Shown: positions 6,645 through 14,291, counted from the first letter of the stretch. The stretch: DNA of 19,774 nt from Paracoccaceae bacterium (GCA_007134805.1 SLKB01000250.1:1-19774), one strand, 5' to 3'. The notes: generated by a model from the sequence alone, not told the origin. A program made the numbers and translations.

Positions 6645-8033
6645 TCAAACTTCCTCCCCGCCAAATCGTGCCAGCCCCGACAGATCGCGCGCGTGCTCAA
6701 GCTCCCGCAGATAGGCCAGCAGCGCTGCGCCCCGCTCTTCCCGCCAGCCGCCATAGGCGATGTTGGTCGCAAATTTTGCGGTGATCTCGTCCTCGGTCAG
6801 CGGTTCACGCTGGCCGCCGCGCATATGCGGTTGGTCATAGGACAGCGCGCGCCCATCCTTGAGCCGCACGCGCAGATGCCCCGAATAGTTCCGGGGGTAT
6901 TCGTTTTCGGGGTCGATCCGGTAGCTGATCTTGCGCGCCAGCGCGCGGATCTTCGGGTCCTGCGCCTTTTCGTCAGTGAACTGACTAAGCCCTGCATCGC
7001 CCTCGAAGAACCCCACTGCCATGCAATAGGGCATGCTGAATTTCGCCGCATAGCCGGATGGTGGCATATGTTTGGCCTCCAGCGGCTCCCACAGGCGATG
7101 GACAAGGCCCTCGCCAGTGGGGCAGATGATCTCCTCGATCTCGTCGGCCGTGATGCCATCGCGGCCCATGCGGATCGCGCAGTCGATATAGGGATGGATC
7201 ATCGTCCCGCAGGCATAGGGCTTGAAGGCGATCCGCTCCATGTAGAATTGCGTCCCAAGCCCGTCGGTGACATGCGAGAAATCTGGCGTCGCTGTCGGCG
7301 CAAAGGCACGGAAAAAGCCGTGATCGCCCTCAAGCACCGTGCGGGGCGCGAAGAACCCCGATCGGGCAATGACCGCCGCGCGAAGGCCCGATTGCGCAGA
7401 CCATCCGGGATGAAGCCGCTTTGTCCACGCCCCATCCGCCAGATACTCGATGATACCTGACGAAAAGCTGCCCGCGATCCCGAGCGCCATCGTCAGCCGG
7501 CGCGCATCAAGCCCAAGCGCCGTGCCCGCACCTACTGCCGCACCCAGCGTGCCGATTACACCGACCGGATGAAAACCCGCCTTGTGCATATGCCCTGCCG
7601 CGACATGGTTCAGTCGGCAGATCGCCTCGCACCCCGCGACAATCCCGGTCATCACCCGCTCGCCCGAAAGGCCGAAGCGCTCGCCCGCGGCCAGCACGGC
7701 GGGGATGACCATTGCACCCACGCGGATCGGCGCGCCTTCCAGCGTGTCGTCGAAATCCTCGCCATGGGTTGCCGTGCCATTGACGAGCGCGGCACCTCCC
7801 GCATCAAGCCTGCGCGCATGACCCAGAAGCGTGCAGGCCCCGTCGCTGTCCCATGTCTGGACAAGCTGCCCGATATATTCCGTGTGGCGTGCCGCGATGC
7901 ACAGGCCCGCCATGTCGATCAGGTCCAGAAACGCCACATGCCGTGCGCGCGCGGGCAGATCGGCCCATCGCAGCGCGGCCATCGCTTCGGCCAGATGCTC
8001 GGCCTGGGTTGTTGTCTCGATGCGTGTGTCCAT
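6645..8033 (-). CDS. MmgE/PrpD family protein C, with Arg in place of an active-site His
   Basis: 462 residues from the ATG at 8033, chosen for its AGGAGG site 7 bases upstream; a GTG at 8039 lies too close to that site. The start follows the stop of the ComA-like gene by two bases, and its own stop is two bases from the start of protein B, so translation is probably coupled. Motifs: EDFDDT at 92-97, His155 (GFHPVG), Lys205 and His208 (TKRLHPGW), Lys271 and Tyr273 (KPYACGTM). The position that is His103 in A and His113 in B is Arg104 here (APIRVG), so its chemistry may differ from that of its sister, or B and C may act as a heteromer. Very similar overall to protein B. Confidence 0.9.
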   Translation of the reverse strand: MDTRIETTTQAEHLAEAMAALRWADLPARARHVAFLDLIDMAGLCIAARHTEYIGQLVQTWDSDGACTLLGHARRLDAGGAALVNGTATHGEDFDDTLEGAPIRVGAMVIPAVLAAGERFGLSGERVMTGIVAGCEAICRLNHVAAGHMHKAGFHPVGVIGTLGAAVGAGTALGLDARRLTMALGIAGSFSSGIIEYLADGAWTKRLHPGWSAQSGLRAAVIARSGFFAPRTVLEGDHGFFRAFAPTATPDFSHVTDGLGTQFYMERIAFKPYACGTMIHPYIDCAIRMGRDGITADEIEEIICPTGEGLVHRLWEPLEAKHMPPSGYAAKFSMPYCMAVGFFEGDAGLSQFTDEKAQDPKIRALARKISYRIDPENEYPRNYSGHLRVRLKDGRALSYDQPHMRGGQREPLTEDEITAKFATNIAYGGWREERGAALLAYLRELEHARDLSGLARFGGEEV

Positions 8034-8035
8034 GC

Positions 8036-8845
8036 TCACTCCTCCTCGGTGGTCGTGCTGGCCATCATCGCGAACAGACCGCGCTTGCGGATTCCGCGAC
8101 GACAGGCTTCCAGTTCAAGAACCTGATCACTGTCCACATCGAGATTCACGGCCGCACCAAAGCGCGACAGGAAAAAGACCAGCAGCTCGGATGTCTTGGC
8201 CTGAAAGATCAATGGCTTCAGACCAAAGGCCGCGACCAGATCCTCGATCATCGCGGCGTTTATCTCGGCCACACCTTCGTTCAGCCCCTCGGCCTGTATC
8301 AGCACGCGCTCGGCACCGGCCTCGAGGCAGGCTGCCACATCGGCGCGGGTGCGCGCAGCACTTGTCGCCCAGTTGGCCCCGCCCTTCGAGCCCACCTCGG
8401 CCACCACCTCCAGCCCTGCGCGGCGCGCGGTGGCAATCAGCGACATCTTGGTCGGCAGATCCAGCGTGATCTGCGCATTCGACACCTCGACCCCCCATGC
8501 ACCAAGATCCGCGATGGCGCGGTAATAGTCGCCCGCCACCCCCTGCAGGATCGCCAGTTCCGAAACCTCACCTGCCAGAAAGACCGGGATGCCTTCACGC
8601 GCGTAATGGCCGATCTTTTCGCGCAACACCGGTTCAGGCAGCAGCCGCGCCAGACCCATCGCCAGTTTCGCGCGGTCAATGAAAGTGCCCGCCATGGCGA
8701 TCAGGTCACTCTGCGCCTGCGGGCCCAGGCCACGATCGGCAGCGACCGTGAGCCCGCTTTCGCGGGGGCGGGCGGGGCGGGCGGGAATGCGCACCATCCC
8801 CAGAGGATGCTTCGTCAAGCAAGTGTCGGGGCGTGTCTCATCCAT
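8036..8845 (-). CDS. Phosphosulfolactate synthase (ComA)-like TIM-barrel protein
   Basis: 269 residues. The pattern follows the ComA family (phosphosulfolactate synthase, which adds sulfite to phosphoenolpyruvate in coenzyme M and sulfolactate biosynthesis): GLTVAADRGLG at 31-41, FIDRAKLAMG at 55-64, LAGEVSELAI at 90-99, GVEVSNAQITL at 118-128, EVGSKGG at 150-156, and a C-terminal VNLDV...LE..RRGIR at 233-253. Several blocks I recall as conserved differ: LAGE for PGGT, IQAEGLNEG for the I-E-x-R-E-S-G block, and FQAK for FEAP. It may thus catalyse a related but distinct addition or elimination on an enol- or enoyl-carboxylate. The ATG at 8845 with AAAGG upstream follows the SDR stop by 19 bases; an upstream ATG at 8887 has no ribosome site and overlaps the SDR gene. 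Confidence 0.8.
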   Translation of the reverse strand: MDETRPDTCLTKHPLGMVRIPARPARPRESGLTVAADRGLGPQAQSDLIAMAGTFIDRAKLAMGLARLLPEPVLREKIGHYAREGIPVFLAGEVSELAILQGVAGDYYRAIADLGAWGVEVSNAQITLDLPTKMSLIATARRAGLEVVAEVGSKGGANWATSAARTRADVAACLEAGAERVLIQAEGLNEGVAEINAAMIEDLVAAFGLKPLIFQAKTSELLVFFLSRFGAAVNLDVDSDQVLELEACRRGIRKRGLFAMMASTTTEEE

Positions 8846-8864
8846 CGGGCGCAGCCTTTCGGGG

Positions 8865-9626
8865 TCAGGGCAGATAGGTGCCGCCATTCACATGAATGGT
8901 CTGCCCCGTGACGAAGCGACCATCCGGCCCGGCAAGTGCTGCGACCATGCCCGCAATCTCTTCGGGCGTGCCGCGCCGACCCAGCAGCGGTTTGTGGATA
9001 TCGTGATGGCGCGGACGCGCGGCGACCGTGGAGGTGTCGCGCTTGGTATCGACCATGCCGGGGTGAACCAGATTGACGGTAATGTCGTCGGGCGCCAGAT
9101 CCCAGGCCAGCGCCTTGGTCATCCCCTGAAGCCCGGCCTTTCCGGTCACCACATGGATGCGGTCAGCCGCCCCCGATGACCCGGTCATGCCGCCGATATT
9201 GATGATTGCGCCAGACGCGCTCTTGCGCAGATGCGGGATCGCGGCCTGTGCGCAAAGAAAGGCGCCATCCAGAATGATGGCAAGGATCTCGCGCCACTCC
9301 TGCAGGCTGACAGTATCGATCTTGGCTTCGCGCCGGATGGCAGCGTTGTTGACCAGCACATCAAGCCCGCCGAATTCGCGCACGGCCGTGCCGATCAGGG
9401 CCTCGACCGCACCCGCGTCGGTGATGTCGGCCAGGCACCCCACGGCCTGCCCGCCGGCGGCGCGGATCGCGTCCACGGTTTCGTCGACCTGGTCCTGACG
9501 CGACCTCGCATTGATCACGACGGCTGCCCCGTCGGCGGCCAGGCGCATGGCAATTGCCCGTCCGATATTGCGCCCGCTGCCGGTCACCACCGCCACGCGT
9601 CCATCCAGGGGTTTGTGTTCTGCCAT
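8865..9626 (-). CDS. SDR-fold protein lacking most of the catalytic tetrad
   Basis: 253 residues, standard for short-chain dehydrogenase/reductases of the FabG type. The dinucleotide-binding motif is intact (TGSGRNIG at 15-22) and so is NNAA at 93-96. Lined up on FabG, the catalytic Asn is Ile118, the Ser is Gly146 and the Tyr is Val159; only Lys163 (HVVTGKAGL) remains. It probably binds NAD(P) but should not do ordinary alcohol-ketone oxidoreduction. It may belong to a divergent SDR subfamily with other chemistry or a structural role. The ATG at 9626 has AAGGA upstream. It is the first gene of the five-gene enzyme operon, with operator-like site B about 50 bases before it, and is divergent from the small plus-strand gene at 9755. 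Confidence 0.88.
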   Translation of the reverse strand: MAEHKPLDGRVAVVTGSGRNIGRAIAMRLAADGAAVVINARSRQDQVDETVDAIRAAGGQAVGCLADITDAGAVEALIGTAVREFGGLDVLVNNAAIRREAKIDTVSLQEWREILAIILDGAFLCAQAAIPHLRKSASGAIINIGGMTGSSGAADRIHVVTGKAGLQGMTKALAWDLAPDDITVNLVHPGMVDTKRDTSTVAARPRHHDIHKPLLGRRGTPEEIAGMVAALAGPDGRFVTGQTIHVNGGTYLP

Positions 9627-9674
9627 CTGTCTGCTGTCCTTGTGGTTTGCTTTGAACTCGCGCTAGAAATAGTT

Positions 9675-9703
9675 ATCTTATATAAAATATAAAATCTAGT
9701 CCA
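9675..9703 (-). promoter_or_regulatory. Promoter of the SDR / ComA-like / MmgE-PrpD operon
   Basis: On the minus strand, -35-like TGGACT (9703-9698) and -10-like TAAGAT (9680-9675) are 17 bases apart. Both match consensus at 4 of 6. The spacer is filled by AT-rich operator-like site B. The same TAAGAT at the edge of an AT palindrome occurs at the tctC set 2 promoter. Confidence 0.45.
9678..9692. promoter_or_regulatory. AT-rich operator-like palindrome B, in the divergent SDR/unknown-gene interval
   Basis: TTATATA-A-AATATAA, 6 of 7 positions pair. On the minus strand the 19 bases TTATATTTTATATAAGATA match site D at 17 of 19 positions. Located between the divergent SDR operon and the small plus-strand gene, it could control both. 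Candidate site for the GntR regulator at 10278. Confidence 0.6.
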
Positions 9704-9705
9704 GA

Positions 9706-9732
9706 GTCGCCTCCGAATGCGACGGAGGCGAC
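9706..9732. repeat. Perfect 10-base inverted repeat upstream of the unknown plus-strand gene
   Basis: Arms GTCGCCTCCG (9706-9715) and its complement (9723-9732) surround a 7-base loop. It lies between operator-like site B and the ribosome site GGGAGG (9744-9749) of the gene at 9755, so it may be a hairpin in that gene's leader or a second protein-binding site. There is no U-run, so not an intrinsic terminator. Confidence 0.45.
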
Positions 9733-9754
9733 AGAAATCAGGCGGGAGGGCGCG

Positions 9755-10174
9755 ATGGCACTGGTGACACGAGAGAAATTCCTCGCAACCCTGCGCGATC
9801 CGGGCGGGATGCCCGAAGCTGAAATCGCGCGCATCGGCGGGCTTTGGCCGGGGGCAAGCGCGGCCGCGCAAGAGGCGCTTGGGCGGATGCCGGGGATCGG
9901 ATTCCTCTCGCCGCGCCGCCGGGCGGAAGCGTTCGTCGCACTCTGTGCAGAGCTTGACCGCGCCGCCGCACAGCAGGGGCTGACGCAGGAACAATGCCAG
10001 CTTGCACTGGCAATCCTGCGGCTGAGCGCGGCGCGCATGCGCAAGGCCGAGGCGGGGTTTCTCGCGCGGCTCTCGCGCCTCGACGGCCCCGCGCGCGACG
10101 CACTGCCCGAGACCGCGAAGCATTTTCTCTACTCGATCCACCTGTTGCAGAACCCTGACACTTCGGGACGCTGA
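9755..10174 (+). CDS. Unknown 139-residue helical protein between the SDR operon and the GntR gene
   Basis: I do not recognise a family. The ATG has GGGAGG 5 bases upstream and the composition is that of a normal soluble protein: Ala, Leu, Arg and Glu rich, no signal peptide, no membrane segment and no cysteine cluster (two isolated Cys). Several amphipathic helices can be expected, the clearest at about residues 55-115. It is divergent from the SDR operon and precedes the GntR gene on the same strand with a 103-base gap that has its own operator-like site. It could be a small partner of the regulator or a local accessory factor. The minus-strand frames across it have arginine-rich composition and look like shadows. 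Confidence 0.65.
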   Translation: MALVTREKFLATLRDPGGMPEAEIARIGGLWPGASAAAQEALGRMPGIGFLSPRRRAEAFVALCAELDRAAAQQGLTQEQCQLALAILRLSAARMRKAEAGFLARLSRLDGPARDALPETAKHFLYSIHLLQNPDTSGR

Positions 10175-10228
10175 TGCTGGGAAAGGGGGCGGGGGTGGAA
10201 AACTGTGCTATATTCGCGATCATTGGTA

Positions 10229-10243
10229 TCTATATGTTATAGA
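10229..10243. promoter_or_regulatory. AT-rich operator-like palindrome C, before the GntR gene
   Basis: TCTATAT-G-TTATAGA, 6 of 7 positions pair, centred 42 bases before the GntR start codon. It shares the plus-strand layout TATCT-ATAT-TTATA with sites B and D. A TATATT at 10209-10214 could be the -10, though I find no good -35; the site would then lie just downstream of the transcription start, a normal position for self-repression. Confidence 0.5.
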
Positions 10244-10277
10244 ACGGCACATGCCGGGACGATGGACGGAGACAGCA

Positions 10278-11057
10278 ATGGACAAACGATTAGTCGAACC
10301 GGATGAGGGGGTTCCCATTGCGGACCGCGACGTCCTGCGCCCCAGCCCGCTGCCCCTGTATCAGCAGGTCAAGCGGCATCTGGTGCAGCGCGTGCTCGCC
10401 GGCGAATGGAAGCCGGGCCAATCGCTGCCATCCGAGCAGAAGCTCGCGCAGGAATACAAGCTCAGCCAGGGCACGGTCCGCAAGGCGATCGAGGAAATGG
10501 CGCAGGAGGGGCTCGTCAGCCGGCAAGCCGGGCGCGGAACCTTCGTGACCTCGCATAGCGGCAATTACGAGCCGTTCCGCTTTCACCGGCTGTTCGACAA
10601 CGAGGGGCGGCGCATCGCGACGGATGCCGTCTCTTTCGTGCGGGTCGAGGACAGGTCGATCAATGCGCGGGCTGCGGCCGGGCTGCAGCTCGACCCCGGC
10701 GCGCCGAGCACCGAATGTCTGCGCCTGCGCCATCTCGACGATCAGCCCGTGCTCGTCGAGAAGATCGTTCTGAACGCGCGGCTGACACCCGATATCGCGC
10801 CGATCCTCTCGCGCGAGGAGCCCCCCTCGATCTATCAATTGCTGGAGCGCGACTACAACCTGCTGGTCACCCGGGTCGTCGAGCGCGTGCGTGCGCGCGG
10901 TGCCGCGGGCGAGGAAGCCCGCCTGCTGGGTCTTGCAGAGGGCACGCCGGTGCTCGAGGTCGAGCGCATCGCCTACAGTCTCGGCGGCGCGCCGGTCGAA
11001 TGGCGCATCATGGTCGGCGAGACCAGCAAGATCCACTACCTGCACAGCAGTGGCTGA
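10278..11057 (+). CDS. GntR-family transcription regulator, HutC subfamily with UTRA ligand domain
   Basis: 259 residues, normal for HutC-type regulators. The winged helix-turn-helix lies at about 23-92: PLYQQVKRHL, then GEWKPGQSLPSEQKLAQEY, then the recognition helix SQGTVRKAIEEM and the wing GLVSRQAGRGTFV. A UTRA sensor domain follows at about 100-255, with NARLTPDI, YQLLERDYNLLVTRVVERV, and GTPVLEVERIAY ahead of PVEWR. These proteins usually repress and are released by a small ligand, often a carboxylate, sugar phosphate or amino acid. The ATG at 10278 has GGAG 6 bases upstream; an in-frame ATG at 10251 has no ribosome site and borders the operator. Its own promoter carries site C, and like sites precede three transcription units here, making it the likely local regulator. 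Its stop is 6 bases from that of the convergent AbrB-family gene. Confidence 0.93.
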   Translation: MDKRLVEPDEGVPIADRDVLRPSPLPLYQQVKRHLVQRVLAGEWKPGQSLPSEQKLAQEYKLSQGTVRKAIEEMAQEGLVSRQAGRGTFVTSHSGNYEPFRFHRLFDNEGRRIATDAVSFVRVEDRSINARAAAGLQLDPGAPSTECLRLRHLDDQPVLVEKIVLNARLTPDIAPILSREEPPSIYQLLERDYNLLVTRVVERVRARGAAGEEARLLGLAEGTPVLEVERIAYSLGGAPVEWRIMVGETSKIHYLHSSG

Positions 11058-11063
11058 GCGGCG

Positions 11064-12140
11064 CTATTCGTCGGGCGGGCGCACGCCGTAGCGCTTGCCG
11101 ATATGGTGCAGGATCATCGGCGACAGGCTGTTGATCAGCACGCTGCGCACTGTCTGGTGAAAGGTCACGAAGAGCGGATCGACCCCGAGCGCCGCCGCAA
11201 GCAGCGCCATCTCGGCGATTCCCCCCGGGGTCACGGCCAGAAGCGCCACATAGAAGGGCACGCCCGTGGCCCAGTGGATGATCAGCGCAAGCCCTGTCGC
11301 AAGCCCGAGGATCAGCACTGTCGCCACCAGCGCATGCCGGCCCGTGGCGAGCAGTTCGCGCGGGCGTCCGATGCCGTAGAACTGCCCGCCGATCGTGGTG
11401 CCGAGGACAAGAAAGGTGCAGACGAAAAGCCAGTGCGGCAAGGTGATCTGCACGCCTGCAAGGCTCAGCGCGGCGGTGACGATCATCGGTCCCAGCATCT
11501 CGGCGATCGGCAGGCGGATCTTCTTCCCAAGATACCACGCCGGCGGCGCGAGCAGCACCACCCACAGCCCTTCGCCCAGCCAGCCGGTCTGCGGCCCGCT
11601 CCAGCCTCCCTCGACACCCGCGCCTTGCCAGACCATGTAGAGGGGCGGCACCAGAAGCACCACGAGACTGATACGCAGGAGCTGCGCAATCACGACCTGC
11701 CGCGGCTCTGCGCCCAGTTGCAGGGCGATCACCATCACATTGCTGAGCCCGCCGGGCAGGGCGCTGGCGACGGCGGTGACCGGATCGAAGCCCGCCAGCA
11801 GCCGGTAGTAGAGCGCGACCACGACCACGATCCCGGTCATGCCGAGGATCAGGATCGTCAGGCTGACAGGCCATTGGCCGACACGGGCAAAGACCTCGGG
11901 GTTGATCGCAGCCCCGAGGAGCACCCCGATTACCCCGCGCGCGCCCACCTTCAGGGGCCCGGGCATGCCGATCTTCAGCCCCGCCAGCGAGACGACCGCG
12001 CCCGCCAGAAGCGGGCCCAGCATCCAGGGCAGCGGCAGGTTGATCAGATTGGCGACAATCCCGCCAAGGATCCCCACCACGAGTGCGCGCCCGAAAAGGA
12101 CAAGTGTCTCGCGCGAGGGCGTCGGAAAGTTGAAACGCAT
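11064..12140 (-). CDS. AbrB-family (PF05145-type) membrane protein
   Basis: 358 residues with about ten hydrophobic segments in two similar halves. Family marks: LPLPWMLGPLLAG near 34-46, a SALPGGLSNV loop mid-protein, then LPIAEMLGPMI and VTPGGIAEMALL in the second half. The family is named after the E. coli AbrB membrane protein and is often mislabelled ammonia monooxygenase or transcription regulator; its true function is unsettled, and a transport role is likely from the architecture. It is the fourth gene of TTT operon 2, 84 bases after tctA with a hairpin between, and might help export or import a related acid. The ribosome site before the ATG at 12140 is weak (CAGG). Unrelated to the small DNA-binding AbrB of Bacillus. 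Confidence 0.85.
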   Translation of the reverse strand: MRFNFPTPSRETLVLFGRALVVGILGGIVANLINLPLPWMLGPLLAGAVVSLAGLKIGMPGPLKVGARGVIGVLLGAAINPEVFARVGQWPVSLTILILGMTGIVVVVALYYRLLAGFDPVTAVASALPGGLSNVMVIALQLGAEPRQVVIAQLLRISLVVLLVPPLYMVWQGAGVEGGWSGPQTGWLGEGLWVVLLAPPAWYLGKKIRLPIAEMLGPMIVTAALSLAGVQITLPHWLFVCTFLVLGTTIGGQFYGIGRPRELLATGRHALVATVLILGLATGLALIIHWATGVPFYVALLAVTPGGIAEMALLAAALGVDPLFVTFHQTVRSVLINSLSPMILHHIGKRYGVRPPDE

Positions 12141-12162
12141 ATGCCTGTATCAGTCGTGAGGA

Positions 12163-12189
12163 GGCGCGGGCGACCTAGGGGCCCGCGCC
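12163..12189 (-). promoter_or_regulatory. Hairpin between tctA set 2 and the AbrB-family gene
   Basis: Perfect 9-base arms (GGCGCGGGC at 12163-12171 and its complement at 12181-12189) with a 9-base loop, in the 84-base gap. It has no following U-run. It could stop or slow part of the transcripts before the AbrB-family gene. Role inferred. Confidence 0.45.
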
Positions 12190-12224
12190 GCAAGGATGAG
12201 ATATGGCGTGCAGCGGCGGCCGTG

Positions 12225-13718
12225 TCAGGCCCCGCCCTGGCGCGCGCTCGAGACGATCTTGCGCAGGATGGGATAGAGGAAGGACAGCACCGCGAGTGCA
12301 AGAATCGTCCCCGAAATAGGCCGCGTGACGAAGATTGACCAGTCGCCATCCGACATGATCAGCGCGCGGCGCATCGAGGTCTCGATCATGAAGCCCAGCA
12401 CCAGCGCCAGGATCATCGGGGCGGGCGGGAAATCATAGCGCCGCATGATATAGCCGATGATCCCGAACAGCAGCACCAGCCGCACATCGAACATCAGGCC
12501 GGTGATCGCCATTGCGGCCATGAAGGACAACCCCGTCACCCCGGTGATCAGATAGGGTTTCGGGATGCGCATCAGCATCGCCAGATAGGGTGTCAGCAAC
12601 AGCCCCAGAATCAACAGCGCAACAGCGCCAAGCGCCAGCCCGAAGAACAGTGAATAGACCAGCACCGGCTCATCGGTAAAGATGCGCGGCCCCGGCCGCA
12701 GACCATAGAGGATCATGGCGGCAAGGATGACCGCCGCCGCGCCCGATCCCGGCACACCCAGTGCAAGCAGCGGCACCATGGCCCCGCCTTCGGTCGCGTT
12801 ATTGGCCGCTTCAGGTGCGGCAATGCCTTCCAGCGCACCGGTCCCGAACGCTTCCGGCGTTTTCGAGAAGCGTTTGGCCTCATTATAGGCGATGAACGCC
12901 GCGATGGACCCGCCAGCGCCGGGCGCGGTCCCCACAAGCATGCCGATCCCGGCCGACCGCACCATTGTCGGCAAGAGCGCGCGCACTTCGGCCCAGCTCG
13001 GCAATTCGCGCGAGAAGCGGCGCACCTCTTCATGCACGGTCGGTTTCTGCGCCTGATGCAGCACCTCGGCGATGGCAAAGACACCGATCATCACGATCAG
13101 GAAATTGATCCCGTCCATCAGTTCGAACCGACCGAAGGCAAAGCGCGGCAAACCACTGAACGGGTCCGTACCGATGGTTACGATCAGCAGGCCGAACAGC
13201 GTCGCGATCGCGCCCTTGAAGATGTTCTTCGTGGCCATGGATGCAACCATGCTCAGCCCGAATATCCCCACCGCGAAATATTCCGGCGCGCTGAACCGCA
13301 AGGCAAAGGCCGCCAGCGGCACGGCGATCAGCGCCAGCATGATGGTGCTGAGAAACCAGCCGACGGAGGACGCAATGCAGATCACCCCCAACGCCTTGCC
13401 GGCCTGTCCCTTTTGCGCAAGCGGATAGCCATCAAACAACGTGGCGGCACCCGATGCCGCGCCGGGCGTATGCACCAGCGCGGCAGTGACCCCGCCGCCG
13501 AAATTCTGCCCGCCCCAAAGCCCGAGCATCATGATCAGCGCGACCGCCGGATCCATCCCGAACGTGAAGGGCAGGATCAGGCTGATGCCGATCGCGCCAT
13601 TGATGCCCGGCAGGATGCCCGCAAGAATGCCGATCAGCACGCCCAGGAACAGGAAAAACAGAGTATAGGGCGACAGAACGTTCAGAAACGCTTCTGCGAT
13701 GACGGCTGTTTCGATCAT
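12225..13718 (-). CDS. tctA: TTT transporter large permease subunit TctA (set 2)
   Basis: 497 residues with the full TctA layout: a first loop [10 protein letters not shown] at 35-44, [16 protein letters not shown] at 84-99, and in the second half TAPGAGGS, the AYNEAKR helix and [11 protein letters not shown]. It forms the import path for an organic acid together with TctB set 2 and TctC set 2. The ATG at 13718 is preceded by AGGGA at 9 bases and lies 42 bases after the TctB stop. Sequence differs clearly from TctA sets 1 and 3, so the three systems are old paralogues and not a recent duplication; each may carry a different substrate. Confidence 0.95.
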   Translation of the reverse strand: MIETAVIAEAFLNVLSPYTLFFLFLGVLIGILAGILPGINGAIGISLILPFTFGMDPAVALIMMLGLWGGQNFGGGVTAALVHTPGAASGAATLFDGYPLAQKGQAGKALGVICIASSVGWFLSTIMLALIAVPLAAFALRFSAPEYFAVGIFGLSMVASMATKNIFKGAIATLFGLLIVTIGTDPFSGLPRFAFGRFELMDGINFLIVMIGVFAIAEVLHQAQKPTVHEEVRRFSRELPSWAEVRALLPTMVRSAGIGMLVGTAPGAGGSIAAFIAYNEAKRFSKTPEAFGTGALEGIAAPEAANNATEGGAMVPLLALGVPGSGAAAVILAAMILYGLRPGPRIFTDEPVLVYSLFFGLALGAVALLILGLLLTPYLAMLMRIPKPYLITGVTGLSFMAAMAITGLMFDVRLVLLFGIIGYIMRRYDFPPAPMILALVLGFMIETSMRRALIMSDGDWSIFVTRPISGTILALAVLSFLYPILRKIVSSARQGGA

Positions 13719-13760
13719 GCTGACGATCCCTGGTTATCTGATAGTGACAGGCACACGCGC

Positions 13761-14291
13761 CTAGAACAGGCTCGGGCCGGGCAGGTTCATCTGAAAGACG
13801 ATGGCGAAAAGGAAATACAACAGCGCCGTGATCCCGACGGCGCCCAAGGCAACCCGTATCGGACGATATTCGCCCGCAATCGCAATCAGCGCCGCGAATG
13901 CAAGAACCGACGATGGAATATAGCCTATCACTGGCAGGATCATGGTATAGATGGCCATCACGACAACAAAGCCGCCAAGGCGCAATTCACCCGCGCCAAA
14001 CCAGCCGAAATATAGCGGCGCTTCATCCTCGGGTGCGGGTGCGGCCGTCTCGTCATCTTCGGATTTGACCGCGCCGCCCTTCGCCGTGCCCCCCGATATC
14101 TCGATTCCCAGCAAGCCGGTCACGATCAGCCCGATGCTCGCGATCATCATCGCGACCGCGATCAGCCGGGGAAAGAAGCGTCCGCCCAGATTGTCCGTTG
14201 CGGTCATCGCTGGCACGCTGCCCGCCAGCCAGTAGACGAAGATCGCAATGGAAAGGCAGATCGCTCCAGCTATGACATTGCTTCGGATCAT
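13761..14291 (-). CDS. tctB: TTT transporter small permease subunit TctB (set 2)
   Basis: 176 residues from the ATG at 14291, which has a strong GGGAGGAGAG upstream; in-frame codons further up lie in the tctC-tctB spacer and are not needed. Hydrophobic segments fall at about 5-25 and 40-65, and at least two more in the C-terminal half. A hydrophilic, acidic, Pro/Ala-rich linker (about 70-98, containing SEDDETAAPAPEDEAP) between the helix pairs is longer than in set 1. Position between tctC and tctA supports the call. Confidence 0.9.
   Translation of the reverse strand: MIRSNVIAGAICLSIAIFVYWLAGSVPAMTATDNLGGRFFPRLIAVAMMIASIGLIVTGLLGIEISGGTAKGGAVKSEDDETAAPAPEDEAPLYFGWFGAGELRLGGFVVVMAIYTMILPVIGYIPSSVLAFAALIAIAGEYRPIRVALGAVGITALLYFLFAIVFQMNLPGPSLF

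Noticed and set aside
3213..6714. Long plus-strand frames (3213-5276 and 5227-6714)
   Set aside because: They are antisense to well-supported tctC and MmgE/PrpD genes, have biased composition, and show no ribosome site or domain.
3798..8033. Calling the MmgE/PrpD proteins 2-methylcitrate dehydratase (PrpD)
   Set aside because: No methylcitrate synthase or methylisocitrate lyase gene is nearby, and the family covers several reactions; the specific name is not supported.
8757..8795. G/C-rich repeated tract (gcggg units)
   Set aside because: It lies in the Pro/Arg-rich N-terminus of the ComA-like protein and is explained by codon use for Ala, Arg and Pro.
11064..12140. Calling the AbrB-family gene a transcription regulator or ammonia monooxygenase
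   Set aside because: The protein is an integral membrane protein with about ten hydrophobic segments and no DNA-binding or oxygenase motifs; those names are historical mislabels of the family.
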